From: VGMD01 sp964552055
GTDB taxonomy: Bacteria; Chlamydiota; Chlamydiia; Chlamydiales; 2-12-FULL-49-11
NCBI GenBank assembly: GCA_964552055.1
Contig: CAZKFL010000008.1
Span: forward strand, 1 to 53,335
Reading direction: 5' to 3'
Length of the DNA: 53,335 nt
In this document: in pieces, positions 1-8,710 of the stretch
Layout: every line of letters starts with the position of its first letter
Position numbering within the stretch: position 1 is the stretch's first letter
Program-made: the position numbers and the translations under genes
The notes under the pieces: model-generated
Seen by the model: the letters and a program-made list of their open reading frames with translations, nothing else
Told to the model about the DNA's origin: nothing
Database searches by the model: none

Positions 1-716
1 ATGGCGTTGTTGACTTTAAGGGTGTTCAGAAGAACAAGAGAATTATTGTTGTTCGGGATGAAGAGACAGGTATGGAAGAAGAGCATCTTATACCTCTTAC
101 AAAGCACTTAATTGTTCAGCGTGGCGATCATGTAGAAAAAGGTCAACAATTGACTGAAGGTCTTGTGAAATTACAAGAGATTTTAGAAATTTGCGGAGTC
201 CGTGAACTTCAGAAACATCTCGTAAACCAAGTACAAGAAGTTTATTGCTTACAAGGGGTTAACATTAACGATAAGCACGTTGAGATCATCGTAAGACAGA
301 TGCTTCAAAAAGTGCGTATCACTGATCCGGGCGATACAGTTTTCTTGTATGGTGAAGACATTGATAAAAAGGCATTTCATCTTCAAAATAGAAAAGTTAT
401 TGATGAAGGTGGAAGACCTGCAGGCGCAGCTCCAGTGCTACTTGGAATTACAAAAGCATCGCTTGGAACAGAGTCGTATTTTTCAGCGGCTTCCTTCCAA
501 GAGACGACTCGAGTTCTTACTGATGCGGCTTGTGAAGGTAAGGTTGACTATCTTCTTGACTTCAAGTCTAACATTATTACAGGACAGCAGATGCCTTCAG
601 GTACCGGACATAAGAGATATTTCCGCCGCTTGAAAAAGAATATCGAACAAGAACAAGAGTCATTCCTTGAGTTCTTTTTTGAAAATGAATTAGAAGAAGA
701 GTTGTTAACGCAGTAA
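1..716 (+). CDS. rpoC: RNA polymerase beta' subunit, C-terminal end (partial)
   Basis: This is the last 237 codons of the beta' subunit of DNA-directed RNA polymerase; the reading frame enters at base 3 and the 5' part lies outside the window. Recognisable family blocks are LLGITKASLGTES, SAASFQETTRVLTDAA and, near the end, the SNIITGQQMPSGTG block that matches the usual ENVIxGxxIPAGTG. The tail is acidic and Glu-rich. A methionine at base 72 is internal and should not be taken as a start. The TAA stop at 714-716 abuts a 176-bp palindromic element that could end transcription. In Chlamydiaceae rpoC is also followed by transaldolase. Confidence 0.97.
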   Translation, partial: GVVDFKGVQKNKRIIVVRDEETGMEEEHLIPLTKHLIVQRGDHVEKGQQLTEGLVKLQEILEICGVRELQKHLVNQVQEVYCLQGVNINDKHVEIIVRQMLQKVRITDPGDTVFLYGEDIDKKAFHLQNRKVIDEGGRPAGAAPVLLGITKASLGTESYFSAASFQETTRVLTDAACEGKVDYLLDFKSNIITGQQMPSGTGHKRYFRRLKKNIEQEQESFLEFFFENELEEELLTQ

Positions 717-892
717 TTATACTGAGAGCGGTTCAAAAATTGGGGATTTTCAAGTCAGAAATCCCCAGATTTGAATTAGGCGAAGCTGTTGCCAAGCCCG
801 AGTGCTATTTGCGCTAGATAAGGGCGAGGCAAATTTAAAGACGGGGGTTTATGCCGAAGAAAAAACCATTTTTTGAAACACGATCAGTATAA
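717..892. repeat. 176-bp MITE-like imperfect palindrome
   Basis: The outer 27 bases at each end (717-743 and 866-892) are inverted repeats matching at 22 of 27 positions. The inner arms also pair: a TTGCC..GCCC block near 791 faces GGGCGAGGCAA near 825, matching at 9 of 11 positions. The whole stretch could therefore fold into one long hairpin. It has no coding capacity. It starts right after the rpoC stop and ends just before the next gene, where its edge overlaps the Shine-Dalgarno sequence. It could be a non-autonomous mobile element, a transcription terminator for rpoC, or both. The terminal GAGCGGTTCAAAAA resembles insertion-sequence ends, but that is memory, not a search. Confidence 0.7.
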
Positions 893-903
893 AGGGGTTA
901 TGA

Positions 904-1215
904 GTGAGATTTAATCAAATAAAAACGTTTTTATTAGTGTCGATCTTCACATCTTCGGTGCTCTTTGCCGATGAGCCCCCTGCGTTAGAAGTAGCCCCTC
1001 CTCCTCAGTTAAATGCTGAGGAGGTTGTGGTGCCCTCCTCCACTGCTGTTCAGGCAATGGAAAGTATCCCGAATGTCGCAACTAAGAAAGATATTGATAG
1101 ATCAACCGATATATTTCTAAAAGGTGGATTTTGTGTAATAACTGCAGTGCTCTTTCTTGCTGGTTTTCTGGCGGTTAAGTCAAATAGCGGTATTCACACA
1201 AGCGCTTCTTCATAA
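904..1215 (+). CDS. Small secreted or membrane protein, Pro-rich
   Basis: Unrecognised protein of 103 residues starting at GTG 904. A purine-rich AAAGGGG (891-897) sits 6 bases upstream; the ATG at 900 stops after four codons. Residues 1-22 look like a signal peptide (hydrophobic LLVSIFTSSVLFA). A proline-rich stretch (PPALEVAPPPQL) follows, then a hydrophobic segment around residues 75-92 (GFCVITAVLFLAGFLAV). Its plan of signal peptide, proline-rich segment and one membrane span resembles the small protein at 3209-3481. It lies between rpoC and tal, 64 bases before tal, so it may be co-transcribed with tal. Function unknown. Confidence 0.6.
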   Translation: MRFNQIKTFLLVSIFTSSVLFADEPPALEVAPPPQLNAEEVVVPSSTAVQAMESIPNVATKKDIDRSTDIFLKGGFCVITAVLFLAGFLAVKSNSGIHTSASS

Positions 1216-1279
1216 ATTTGCTTTCCCAAAAATAGATTTTTGTCATGATATAAGGCAAAAGAGCAGGATAAGGTTTTCT

Positions 1280-2314
1280 ATGGCTAAAAGCAAACTTGAT
1301 GGACTTAAAGATTATACAGTAATTGTTGCAGATACCGGTGATATTGAGGCTATTAGGCATCATAAGCCTCAAGATGCCACAACTAACCCATCACTTATAT
1401 ATAAAGCAGCCTCTATGCCTGAATATGCTCCCCTTGTGAAAGAGGCGGTTGAATGGGCTAATATGCATTGTAAAGCCAACGATAAGCTCTTAGATTTGAT
1501 TATTGTCAGACTGTTTGTTAATTTTGGCGCTGAAATTCTTAAAATTGTTCCTGGTAGAGTCTCCACTGAAGTTGATGCAAGACTTTCTTTCGATATTGAT
1601 GGAAGTCTTAAAAGAGCAAGGGAATATATAGCTCTTTATGAAGAAAAAGGGGTTGAGAAAGAGCGGGTTTTAATTAAACTTGCCTCAACTTGGGAAGGTA
1701 TTAAAACAGCTGAAATCCTTGAGAAAGAAGGTATCCATTGCAATATGACCCTTCTTTTTAGTTTGGTCCAAGCGATTAGCTGCTCGNNNNNNNNNNTGTT
1801 TAGTCTGGAGCAAGCAGTTGCTGCTGCAGAAGCGGGAGCCACTCTTATCTCTCCATTTGTAGGTCGTATTATGGATTGGCAAAAAGTAAAAACAAAAAAA
1901 GATGTCATTCCAGCATCAGAAGATCTTGGAGTCCAATCTGTTGAATCAATCTATAATTATTATAAAAAGTTTGGCTACAAAACCCAAATTATGGGCGCTT
2001 CATTTAGAAATATTGAGGAGCTTCTAGCTCTTGCTGGCTGTGACCTTCTCACAATTGCACCTAACTTACTAGATGAGTTAAAAAACGCTACAGGAGAAGT
2101 CCCTCGAAAACTTGATCCTGCAAAATCTAAGCTTCAAAGCATTAATAAAATAGCTGTAGATGAAAAAATCTTCCGCAGAGAGCTCTGCATGAATGAAATG
2201 GCTGCAGATAAATTGTATGACGGAATACGAGGCTTTACAAAAGACACAATCAAACTCGAAGAGCTTATCACAAAAACCTACAATCTCAAATCCGATACGG
2301 GCAAATCTCTCTAA
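1280..2314 (+). CDS. tal: Transaldolase (contains assembly gap)
   Basis: Transaldolase of the non-oxidative pentose phosphate pathway, moving a dihydroxyacetone unit between sugar phosphates in the cytoplasm. The DATTNPSLI block near the N-terminus, the Schiff-base lysine in RVLIKLASTWEG and the ATLISPFVGRI block are all present. ATG 1280 has a purine-rich AAGG upstream; an in-frame extension to 1157 overlaps the preceding gene and is not needed. The 344 codons exceed the usual 315-330 because ten Ns interrupt the gene and the residues on both sides repeat: LFSLVQAISCS before the gap and FSLEQAVAAAEAG after it occupy the same place in the fold. Removing about 14 codons restores the normal length. 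rpoC-tal adjacency is typical of Chlamydiae. Confidence 0.93.
   Translation: MAKSKLDGLKDYTVIVADTGDIEAIRHHKPQDATTNPSLIYKAASMPEYAPLVKEAVEWANMHCKANDKLLDLIIVRLFVNFGAEILKIVPGRVSTEVDARLSFDIDGSLKRAREYIALYEEKGVEKERVLIKLASTWEGIKTAEILEKEGIHCNMTLLFSLVQAISCSXXXXFSLEQAVAAAEAGATLISPFVGRIMDWQKVKTKKDVIPASEDLGVQSVESIYNYYKKFGYKTQIMGASFRNIEELLALAGCDLLTIAPNLLDELKNATGEVPRKLDPAKSKLQSINKIAVDEKIFRRELCMNEMAADKLYDGIRGFTKDTIKLEELITKTYNLKSDTGKSL
1787..1796. other. Run of 10 N: scaffold gap
   Basis: Ten undetermined bases inside tal. The coding sequence on each side overlaps in protein space, so the true distance is probably negative and the Ns are a placeholder joining two contigs. Confidence 0.95.
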
Positions 2315-2435
2315 ATAAGTAATTATATGCTGCTCGTGATTTAAAAATAAGTTATTATTAATTTCATATTTTTTGCTTTCTTGATAAATTAAGTAATGCT
2401 TTATTTTGATTAGAAGTAATCAAGAGGACTTATTT

Positions 2436-3188
2436 ATGACTATGTATTTTCCTGAAGGACCATTGCCTTGCTCTATTTCATGGGAAGAAAGGTTTGATAA
2501 AGACGGTAAGATGACAGAAATTGTAAGCCAAGGAATGGGGGCTAAAGAAGCTAAGGGAGTTATAGATGAGTTAAATAAAAAAATTGGATCTCCTGTATTT
2601 TCTATTGTAACAAGTAGAAGTCAGAAGCTACCTACAGGTGAATTTGCATCAAGGGTTTATATTAATAAAACTCACTTCAATGATTTGGATCCTAGTGTTG
2701 CTGATTTTGGGTGTGATGATAGGATTAAAGGTCTTTATAAATTCATACATCCCGAATTCGTTCCTCACGCAAAAGAAGAAACCCATAGTTCTTCTGGCCC
2801 CGAAGTTAGGCGAGGTTTGATGATGCCAGCGACTCCGATATCTACAGCTCTTGAAACAGTCAGAGCTAAGTTTGACATCAATGATGAGAAATCCCAATTG
2901 AGGTTAAATCAATTGTTTACTAAGTTTTTAAGGAATGAATTACTGCCTGAATGCATGGATCGTCTTTCGCCCTTTGCTCTTTTAATAAAAAATATCTGCC
3001 TAAAAAAAGAGAGCTTGCCTTGGGGAGAGCTTGCATTTAAATTAGATGATACAGGAGGATGTGAAGTTTCGTTTTCCTCAACCTATGTAGGTAATATCAG
3101 TTTACTTCCACGTCCTGAATTTTTTACAAAAGAGCAGCTAGATGTTATGGTTGGGGTTTTGGATGACCCTTCATTAACTGATTTTTAA
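2436..3188 (+). CDS. Hypothetical cytoplasmic protein
   Basis: Protein of 250 residues that I do not recognise. ATG 2436 is chosen because AAGAGGA (2422-2428) lies 7 bases upstream; the frame is open to 2406 without a better start. There is no signal peptide and no membrane segment. The composition is mixed and soluble, with short motifs such as PWGELAFKLDD near the C-terminus. It stands alone between tal and a convergent small gene. A secreted effector is possible given the host, but nothing in the sequence shows it. Confidence 0.65.
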   Translation: MTMYFPEGPLPCSISWEERFDKDGKMTEIVSQGMGAKEAKGVIDELNKKIGSPVFSIVTSRSQKLPTGEFASRVYINKTHFNDLDPSVADFGCDDRIKGLYKFIHPEFVPHAKEETHSSSGPEVRRGLMMPATPISTALETVRAKFDINDEKSQLRLNQLFTKFLRNELLPECMDRLSPFALLIKNICLKKESLPWGELAFKLDDTGGCEVSFSSTYVGNISLLPRPEFFTKEQLDVMVGVLDDPSLTDF

Positions 3189-3200
3189 CCACCCTAGTGG

Positions 3201-3217
3201 ATCTTCTGCTAGAAGAT
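3201..3217. terminator. Short hairpin between convergent genes
   Basis: ATCTTCT (3201-3207) and AGAAGAT (3211-3217) form a perfect 7-bp stem with a 3-base loop between the stops of the gene ending at 3188 and the opposing gene ending at 3209. There is no T-run, so its role as a terminator is a guess. Confidence 0.3.
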
Positions 3218-3481
3218 GGGCGGTGCGGGCGGTGGTGTTGGTGGGGTGCTTCCTGCAGGAGTAGTCGAGTTAGGGATGAAGGCTGAGAGAAGAGCGCTTG
3301 CTAATGCTAAAAAAAAGCCCCACATAAGCATGCCAGTAGCCATTTTTTTTTGATCACTGTCACTCATATCCCATGAATAATCATCCTTATACGATGTGTC
3401 GCTATCAAAATTTGCTCTAGCAATTGTTGGTGTTAGTGTAAATATTACTGCTGTAAGAATGGTTGCAATCTGTCTTTTCAT
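3209..3481 (-). CDS. Small secreted or membrane protein, Pro-rich C-terminus
   Basis: Unrecognised 90-residue protein. Residues 1-23 form a plausible signal peptide (AVIFTLTPTIARA). A charged Asp/Ser/Tyr-rich segment follows, then a hydrophobic span near residues 51-68 (ATGMLMWGFFLALASALL). The last residues are Pro-rich (TPPTPPPAPPIF). It reads opposite to its neighbours; the V-ATPase operon begins divergently about 125 bases away. The layout parallels the 103-residue protein at 904-1215. Function unknown. Confidence 0.6.
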   Translation of the reverse strand: MKRQIATILTAVIFTLTPTIARANFDSDTSYKDDYSWDMSDSDQKKMATGMLMWGFFLALASALLSAFIPNSTTPAGSTPPTPPPAPPIF

Positions 3482-3607
3482 AATGACCCACTTGTTACTT
3501 ATCTATTAGCTGGAATCGTTTTTTCAAGCTAGCTAAAAAAATGCTTCGATTTTTATTGCAATGTGGGTAAAATGGGTGCGGTAGTTCAAGCTAGGAGAGT
3601 CAAGCAT

Positions 3608-4231
3608 ATGCCTTTAGAGACAGCGGATAATAAAGTAAAAGAGATTTGTGAGATTTTAAGAAAAGAGACTCTTGAGCCTGCGCAGCTTAAGGCGAAAAAA
3701 ATTGTTAGTGATGCTATGTTAGAGGCAGATGAACTCGTTCATAAGGCAAAACTTGAGGTTGCTAAAATTCGCGAAGAAAATAAAATAGAGCTTGCAAAAG
3801 AGCTTGCTGTTCATGAAAGTTCGATCCAGCTTGCAATTCGTCAGGGAATTTCTGCACTTAGACAACGTGTTGAAAAGATATTTGCAAGTGATTTAGAAAA
3901 ACAGATTGAAGTCATAATGGGCAAGGAAGATTCAATTGCGGCTGCCGTAACAATTCTTTTTGGACTCATTGAAAAAAATGGGCTTGATGTTGATTTAGCA
4001 GTTCTTTTGCCAAAGCACGTAGATTTGCAGGCAATTTCTTCAAAATTAACTGCTGATTTTGGTGAGCGGCTTAAGAAAAGCGCGATTCAGATTGATGACA
4101 TTAAAGGTGGTATCGAGATAAAATTTAAGGAGAAGAAAATTTCTCTTGAGTTAACTGATAACGCTGTAAAGGAGCTTTTAGCTGCTTATGTAATACCAGA
4201 ATTGCAAAAGTCTATTTTTAGTGAAGTTTGA
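3608..4231 (+). CDS. atpE: V-type ATPase subunit E
   Basis: Peripheral stalk subunit of the V/A-type ATPase; 207 residues, close to the 208 of the Chlamydia protein. The N-terminal half is a charged helix (KVKEICEILRKETLEPAQLKAKKI) that resembles the chlamydial KLKQICDALREETLKP region. ATG 3608 is preferred over the upstream in-frame ATG at 3563 because GGAGAG lies just upstream at 3594-3599 and alignment to relatives begins there. It is the first gene of a seven-gene operon and overlaps the next start by one base (TGATG). Confidence 0.92.
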   Translation: MPLETADNKVKEICEILRKETLEPAQLKAKKIVSDAMLEADELVHKAKLEVAKIREENKIELAKELAVHESSIQLAIRQGISALRQRVEKIFASDLEKQIEVIMGKEDSIAAAVTILFGLIEKNGLDVDLAVLLPKHVDLQAISSKLTADFGERLKKSAIQIDDIKGGIEIKFKEKKISLELTDNAVKELLAAYVIPELQKSIFSEV

Positions 4232-5016
4232 TGACTCTTTTTTTTGTTTATGGAATTTTACCTCCGCTTGAATTTGGAATTAAGCCTGAGATTTCGTCCA
4301 AGGAATTAACAGAAATCTTTGATTTAAATTTGAGCAAACTTGCGCTTAACAAGGTGCATGTCCTTAAGCTTTTAATTGATATTTCGAATATCTATGCTTT
4401 ATTTAAAAATGTCTCTTTTGATTCAAAGGGGAATTATTCGAAGAGCACAATTAAAGCGCTTTTAGCAAATGAAGAAGAACTACCCTCTTATGTTCTTGAT
4501 TTTTTTGAAGCTCATGACAAAGAGGAAGATAGACAGATTTTTTTTCCGCAATTGCTATCTACTTATTTCGCTGTAGAGAAAAAAAATGCAAGGGGGACAC
4601 TTAAGGATTTTTTAACCTTTGAACACGATCTTAGGGTGCTTCTTGCAGGTTTTCGGGCAAAAAAAGGTGGATTTGATTTATCCAAACAATTGCAATATGA
4701 AGATATGAGTGAGGAGGCTGTTGCTATTGTGCTTATGCAAAAAGATCTTTCGGGAAAATTTCAGTTTCCCGTGGATTATGAAGATCTTGAGAAAGCTCTG
4801 GACTCAGCTGGCACTAATCCTTCAAAGCAGTATGAAGCAATTGCACGTTATAGATTTGATTACTATAGTAAATATTTTATAAACTATCCTTTTTCCCTAA
4901 AAGGGGTATTGGGCTATATGACTTCTCTTTGGATTTTAGAGGATTTTTTTGCTTTAAAACGTGATGAAGGGGAGAAATTTTTAAGTAACATCGTGGAGAG
5001 AGAAAATGTCTCATAA
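4231..5016 (+). CDS. V-type ATPase operon protein, subunit C-like (DUF2764-type)
   Basis: Protein of 261 residues in the place of the second gene of chlamydial V-ATPase operons (the CT309 position). The start FFVYGILPPLEFG matches the opening found in the DUF2764 family of bacterial V-ATPase operons. The rest is helical and soluble, ending with a Trp/Phe-rich stretch. I infer that it replaces subunit C, which links the central rotor to the membrane ring and for which there is otherwise no gene here. ATG 4231 shares a base with the atpE stop; its own end overlaps atpA by 11 bases, so translation is probably coupled. Confidence 0.8.
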   Translation: MTLFFVYGILPPLEFGIKPEISSKELTEIFDLNLSKLALNKVHVLKLLIDISNIYALFKNVSFDSKGNYSKSTIKALLANEEELPSYVLDFFEAHDKEEDRQIFFPQLLSTYFAVEKKNARGTLKDFLTFEHDLRVLLAGFRAKKGGFDLSKQLQYEDMSEEAVAIVLMQKDLSGKFQFPVDYEDLEKALDSAGTNPSKQYEAIARYRFDYYSKYFINYPFSLKGVLGYMTSLWILEDFFALKRDEGEKFLSNIVERENVS

Positions 5017-6781
5017 TATCAAAGCTACTGGAAAGGTAGAGTCTGCATTAGGAAATTTGTTAAAGGTACGCTTTGAGGGTGATATCATTCAGGGAGAAGT
5101 TGGATTTGTTCAACTTGAGCATGAGTCTTTAAAATGTGAAGTGATTGAGATTGATGGAAAAATTGCTAAGGTTCAAGTTTTTGAAGATACGCGAGGTGTA
5201 AAATACGGTCAGCCTGTTCAGTTTACAAAACAGCAGGTAGAAATTGAGCTTGGGCCCGGCTTGCTTGCGCAAATTTTTGATGGATTGCAGACGCCGCTAG
5301 AAGAACTTGCTGATATTTCGGGTTTGTTTTTGCCACGAGGTGTCCAGATCGATGCACTTGACAGAGTAAAGCGTTGGGACTTTAAACACGATGCTAAAAT
5401 TGGTGATACTCTTACAAGAGGTGATACAATTGGTCATGTTCAAGAGTCTCATTTTACACATAGGATCATGTTGCCATTTGCAATGTATGGTAAGTATAAG
5501 CTTGCTTGGCTGATTGCTGCAGGAAGTTATACAGTTGATACAGTAGTTGCAAAAGTTACTGATGAAAAGGGAAAAGAGATTGAGTTAACGATGGTGCAAA
5601 GATGGCCCATTAAATTTCCTTTAATTCAGGGGAAAAGACTGCCTGCTACAAAACCTCTTATTACGGGCATTCGAATCATTGATACAATGATTCCTCTTGT
5701 GCAGGGCGGCGCAGCTGCAACTCCTGGACCTTTTGGAGCAGGAAAAACAGTTACTCAGCAACTAATTTCTAAGTACTCAAACGTTGATATTGTTGTTATT
5801 GCTGCTTGCGGTGAAAGGGCTGGTGAGGTTGTAGAGACACTTAAAACTTTCCCAACTTTAACAGATGTCCATTCAAGTGAACCTTTGATGAATAGGACTT
5901 GCATCATTTGTAATACCTCTTCTATGCCAGTTGCTGCTAGAGAGGCTTCTGTTTATGTAGGCGTTACGATAGCTGAATACTATAGACAAATGGGGCTTAA
6001 TGTTTTGCTTCTTGCTGATTCTACCTCAAGGTGGGCTCAAGCGATGAGAGAAATGTCTGGCCGTCTGGAAGAAATTCCGGGAGAAGAAGCGTTTCCGGCC
6101 TATTTAGCATCTAGAATCGCTGCATTTTATGAAAGGGCAGGCGCGCTAGAACTTAAAGATGGAAAAGAGGGTACTGTAACGATCATTGGAGCTGTTTCAC
6201 CGGCGGGTGGTAACTTTCAGGAACCTGTGACACAGGCAACAATGAATGTGGTTGGAGCTTTCATTTGTTTATCTAGAGAGTTTTCTGATAGGCGAATTTA
6301 TCCTGCAATTTCTTCTTCGGAATCTTGGACAAAGTATTTAGAAGCTCTTGCGGATATGCTTAAAACTGATGTTCCGGAATGGAAAAAATGGGTGGGTAGA
6401 TCGCTTCTCTTGATCAAAGACGGTGACGAAATTGGCAGACGTATGGAAGTAGTTGGTCAAGAAGGAATTAGTGTTGATGATATGGTTACTTACTTGATGT
6501 CTGAGCTTTTCTCATTTTGCTATTTACAGCAAAATGCTTTTGATAAAGAGGATGCATATTGCTCACTTGATCAACAAAAAGTTCAATTTCAATTGATGAA
6601 TCAAATTTTTGATAAGGAATACGCTTTTGATTCGCACGATGCTGCAAGGAGTTATTTTCTTCAGTTGCAAACCAAAGTGAAAAATTTAAACTTCCTTAGC
6701 TTTGAATCTACAGCATATGCTAAATTGCTTGCGACTTTAAAGGAAGAATTAGAAAAACGGCATGAAGTGGGGGCGGTGTAA
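5006..6781 (+). CDS. atpA: V-type ATPase catalytic subunit A
   Basis: Catalytic nucleotide-binding subunit, 591 residues, the same length as the Chlamydia trachomatis protein. The P-loop GPFGAGKT is at residues 241-248, followed by the GERAGEV block and LADSTSRWAQAMREMSGRL with the catalytic-site arginine region and GEEAFPAYL. The insertion typical of subunit A lies before the P-loop. ATG 5006 has GGAGAG at 4995-5000. It overlaps the upstream gene by 11 bases and its stop is followed directly by the atpB ATG. Confidence 0.98.
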   Translation: MSHNIKATGKVESALGNLLKVRFEGDIIQGEVGFVQLEHESLKCEVIEIDGKIAKVQVFEDTRGVKYGQPVQFTKQQVEIELGPGLLAQIFDGLQTPLEELADISGLFLPRGVQIDALDRVKRWDFKHDAKIGDTLTRGDTIGHVQESHFTHRIMLPFAMYGKYKLAWLIAAGSYTVDTVVAKVTDEKGKEIELTMVQRWPIKFPLIQGKRLPATKPLITGIRIIDTMIPLVQGGAAATPGPFGAGKTVTQQLISKYSNVDIVVIAACGERAGEVVETLKTFPTLTDVHSSEPLMNRTCIICNTSSMPVAAREASVYVGVTIAEYYRQMGLNVLLLADSTSRWAQAMREMSGRLEEIPGEEAFPAYLASRIAAFYERAGALELKDGKEGTVTIIGAVSPAGGNFQEPVTQATMNVVGAFICLSREFSDRRIYPAISSSESWTKYLEALADMLKTDVPEWKKWVGRSLLLIKDGDEIGRRMEVVGQEGISVDDMVTYLMSELFSFCYLQQNAFDKEDAYCSLDQQKVQFQLMNQIFDKEYAFDSHDAARSYFLQLQTKVKNLNFLSFESTAYAKLLATLKEELEKRHEVGAV

Positions 6782-8083
6782 ATGCAAAAAATATATGAGG
6801 AACTTCTTGAAATTGATAATAGTACATTTGGGATCAATGCTGAAGATGTAGCAATTGGTGAGATGGTTCGGATTGATAAGAAAGATGGCACAAGACTTTT
6901 TGGTTCTGTTATTCGCTTTGAAAAAACTAAGGTGACTGTTCAGGTCATGGGGCCTGTTAGAGGACTTTCTACAAACGATCGTGTTGTTTTTTTAAAAAAA
7001 GCAATGAGTGTAGTCGTTGGCGATCATATTTTAGGGCGTATATTGAACTCAATGGGAGAGCCAATTGATGGTGGTCCTGCTATTGAAGGAACGCGAGTTG
7101 CAATAGGAACGCCACCTGCAAATCCGATCCGTAGAACTGTTGCTGAAGGGATGATACATACAAATATTCCGATGATCGACCTTTTTAACTGTCTTGTAGA
7201 ATCTCAGAAAATCCCTATATTTTCTGTTGCGGGAGAGCCCTATAATCAATTGCTGATGAGAATTGCTAATCAGACAGATGCTGATGTGGTTTTAATTGGT
7301 ATTATGGCTGCAAGGTATGACGATATTCACGCATTCATTGAGAATGCGAAAAAAATGGGATCTTTGCAAAAGACAACTATGTTTGTCCATAAAGCAACTG
7401 ACTATCCTGTGGAATGCTTATTAGTACCCGATATGGTTTTAACCGTTGCTGAACAATTTGCTGAGCAAGGAAAAAGAGTACTCGTTTTGCTTACCGACAT
7501 GACAGCTTTTGCAGATGCCTTAAAAGAGATTGCAATTAGCCTTGAGCAAGTTCCATCTAATCGTGGATACCCTGGATCCCTTTATTCAGACCTTGCTTCT
7601 AGATATGAAAAGGCAATTGATATCGAAGGTCTTGGGTCAATTACTATTGTTGCAGCCACTACGATGCCGGGCGATGACGTGACACACCCTATTCCTGATA
7701 ATACAGGGTATATTACGGAAGGGCAATTTTATTTAAGAGGTGGCCGTATTGAATTATTTGGATCACTTTCTAGGTTAAAGCAAAACGTGATTGGCGGAAA
7801 ATCAAGTCGCGATGACCATTCCGCTGTAATGAATACACTTGTTCGATTTTATGCAGCGGCTTTGAAGGCAAGAGAGCTTTATAGCATGGGATTTAAACTT
7901 TCAAATTGGGACGAAAAGCTTATTAAATTTGGCGTTCTTTTTGAAGAAAAATTAATGGACTTAGAGGTAAATATTCCTCTTTATGAAGCGCTTGATTTAG
8001 GATGGGAAATCCTAGGTGCGTGCTTTGATGCGAAAGAAGTAGGAATTAAACAAGATCTGATTGAACGGTATTGGAAGAGTTAA
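6782..8083 (+). CDS. atpB: V-type ATPase regulatory subunit B
   Basis: Non-catalytic B subunit, 433 residues (Chlamydia about 438). The place of the P-loop reads SVAGEPYNQLLMRI without the GKT lysine, as expected for the B subunit. LLTDMTAFADALKEI and PGDDVTHPIPDNTGYITEGQ are typical family blocks. It starts with no gap after the atpA stop and is followed without a gap by atpD. B and A alternate in the head of the enzyme. Confidence 0.97.
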   Translation: MQKIYEELLEIDNSTFGINAEDVAIGEMVRIDKKDGTRLFGSVIRFEKTKVTVQVMGPVRGLSTNDRVVFLKKAMSVVVGDHILGRILNSMGEPIDGGPAIEGTRVAIGTPPANPIRRTVAEGMIHTNIPMIDLFNCLVESQKIPIFSVAGEPYNQLLMRIANQTDADVVLIGIMAARYDDIHAFIENAKKMGSLQKTTMFVHKATDYPVECLLVPDMVLTVAEQFAEQGKRVLVLLTDMTAFADALKEIAISLEQVPSNRGYPGSLYSDLASRYEKAIDIEGLGSITIVAATTMPGDDVTHPIPDNTGYITEGQFYLRGGRIELFGSLSRLKQNVIGGKSSRDDHSAVMNTLVRFYAAALKARELYSMGFKLSNWDEKLIKFGVLFEEKLMDLEVNIPLYEALDLGWEILGACFDAKEVGIKQDLIERYWKS

Positions 8084-8710
8084 ATGGCAAGGCTTAAATG
8101 CACCAAAATTGAGCTTGTAAGACTGCGCAAAAAGCTTCTTCTTTTTAGAAAGTACTTGCCTACACTCCAATTAAAAAAAATGCTTCTTCAAGCTGAAGTA
8201 AATAAGGCTCGAGAAGAGATGAAGAAATTGCAAGAAATCTACGTCCAAGCAAAAGAGGAGGCGCTCAGTCACTCCCATCTTTGGAGCGATCCGGCAATTC
8301 GTGAGCTTGCAAATGTATTTGATGTGGAAGAAATTATCTTAAAAACAGAAAACATTGCAGGGATATCTGTTCCTGTATTAGAAAAGCTTATCTTTAAGGA
8401 TCCTGACTTGAGTCTTTTAAAGACCCCGCTTTGGGTAGATGATGCTATTGTTATTATTCGAAAATTGAAGCATACGTATCAAAAAGTGATCACTTCTGAA
8501 GAGAAGAAAACAATTTTAGAGGGTGAGCTTCGGGTCATATCGATACGAGTCAATTTATTTGAGAAAAGGCTGATTCCAGAGCTTGAGTCCGATATAAAGA
8601 AAATTCGTGTCTTTTTAGGAGATCAAGAACTTCAAGCCGTAGGACAGGCAAAAGTTTCAAAAGAAAAAATCGTAAAGCGAAAACTTCAAGAAGAGGAGAT
8701 GGTTTCATGA
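8084..8710 (+). CDS. atpD: V-type ATPase subunit D
   Basis: Central shaft subunit, 208 residues (Chlamydia about 203). The N-terminus LKCTKIELVRLRKKLLLFRKYLPTL and the C-terminal helix carrying VNLFEKRLIPELESDIKKIRVFLGD are typical of the two-helix coiled coil of subunit D. ATG 8084 follows the atpB stop directly, with GGAAGAG inside the end of atpB. The stop overlaps the atpI start as ATGA. Confidence 0.95.
   Translation: MARLKCTKIELVRLRKKLLLFRKYLPTLQLKKMLLQAEVNKAREEMKKLQEIYVQAKEEALSHSHLWSDPAIRELANVFDVEEIILKTENIAGISVPVLEKLIFKDPDLSLLKTPLWVDDAIVIIRKLKHTYQKVITSEEKKTILEGELRVISIRVNLFEKRLIPELESDIKKIRVFLGDQELQAVGQAKVSKEKIVKRKLQEEEMVS

Noticed and set aside
72..716. Apparent complete gene starting at ATG 72
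   Set aside because: The frame continues upstream to base 3 and the protein is the end of RpoC.
2406..2435. Upstream extension of the gene at 2436
   Set aside because: No ribosome site for a start at 2406; ATG 2436 has AAGAGGA at good distance.
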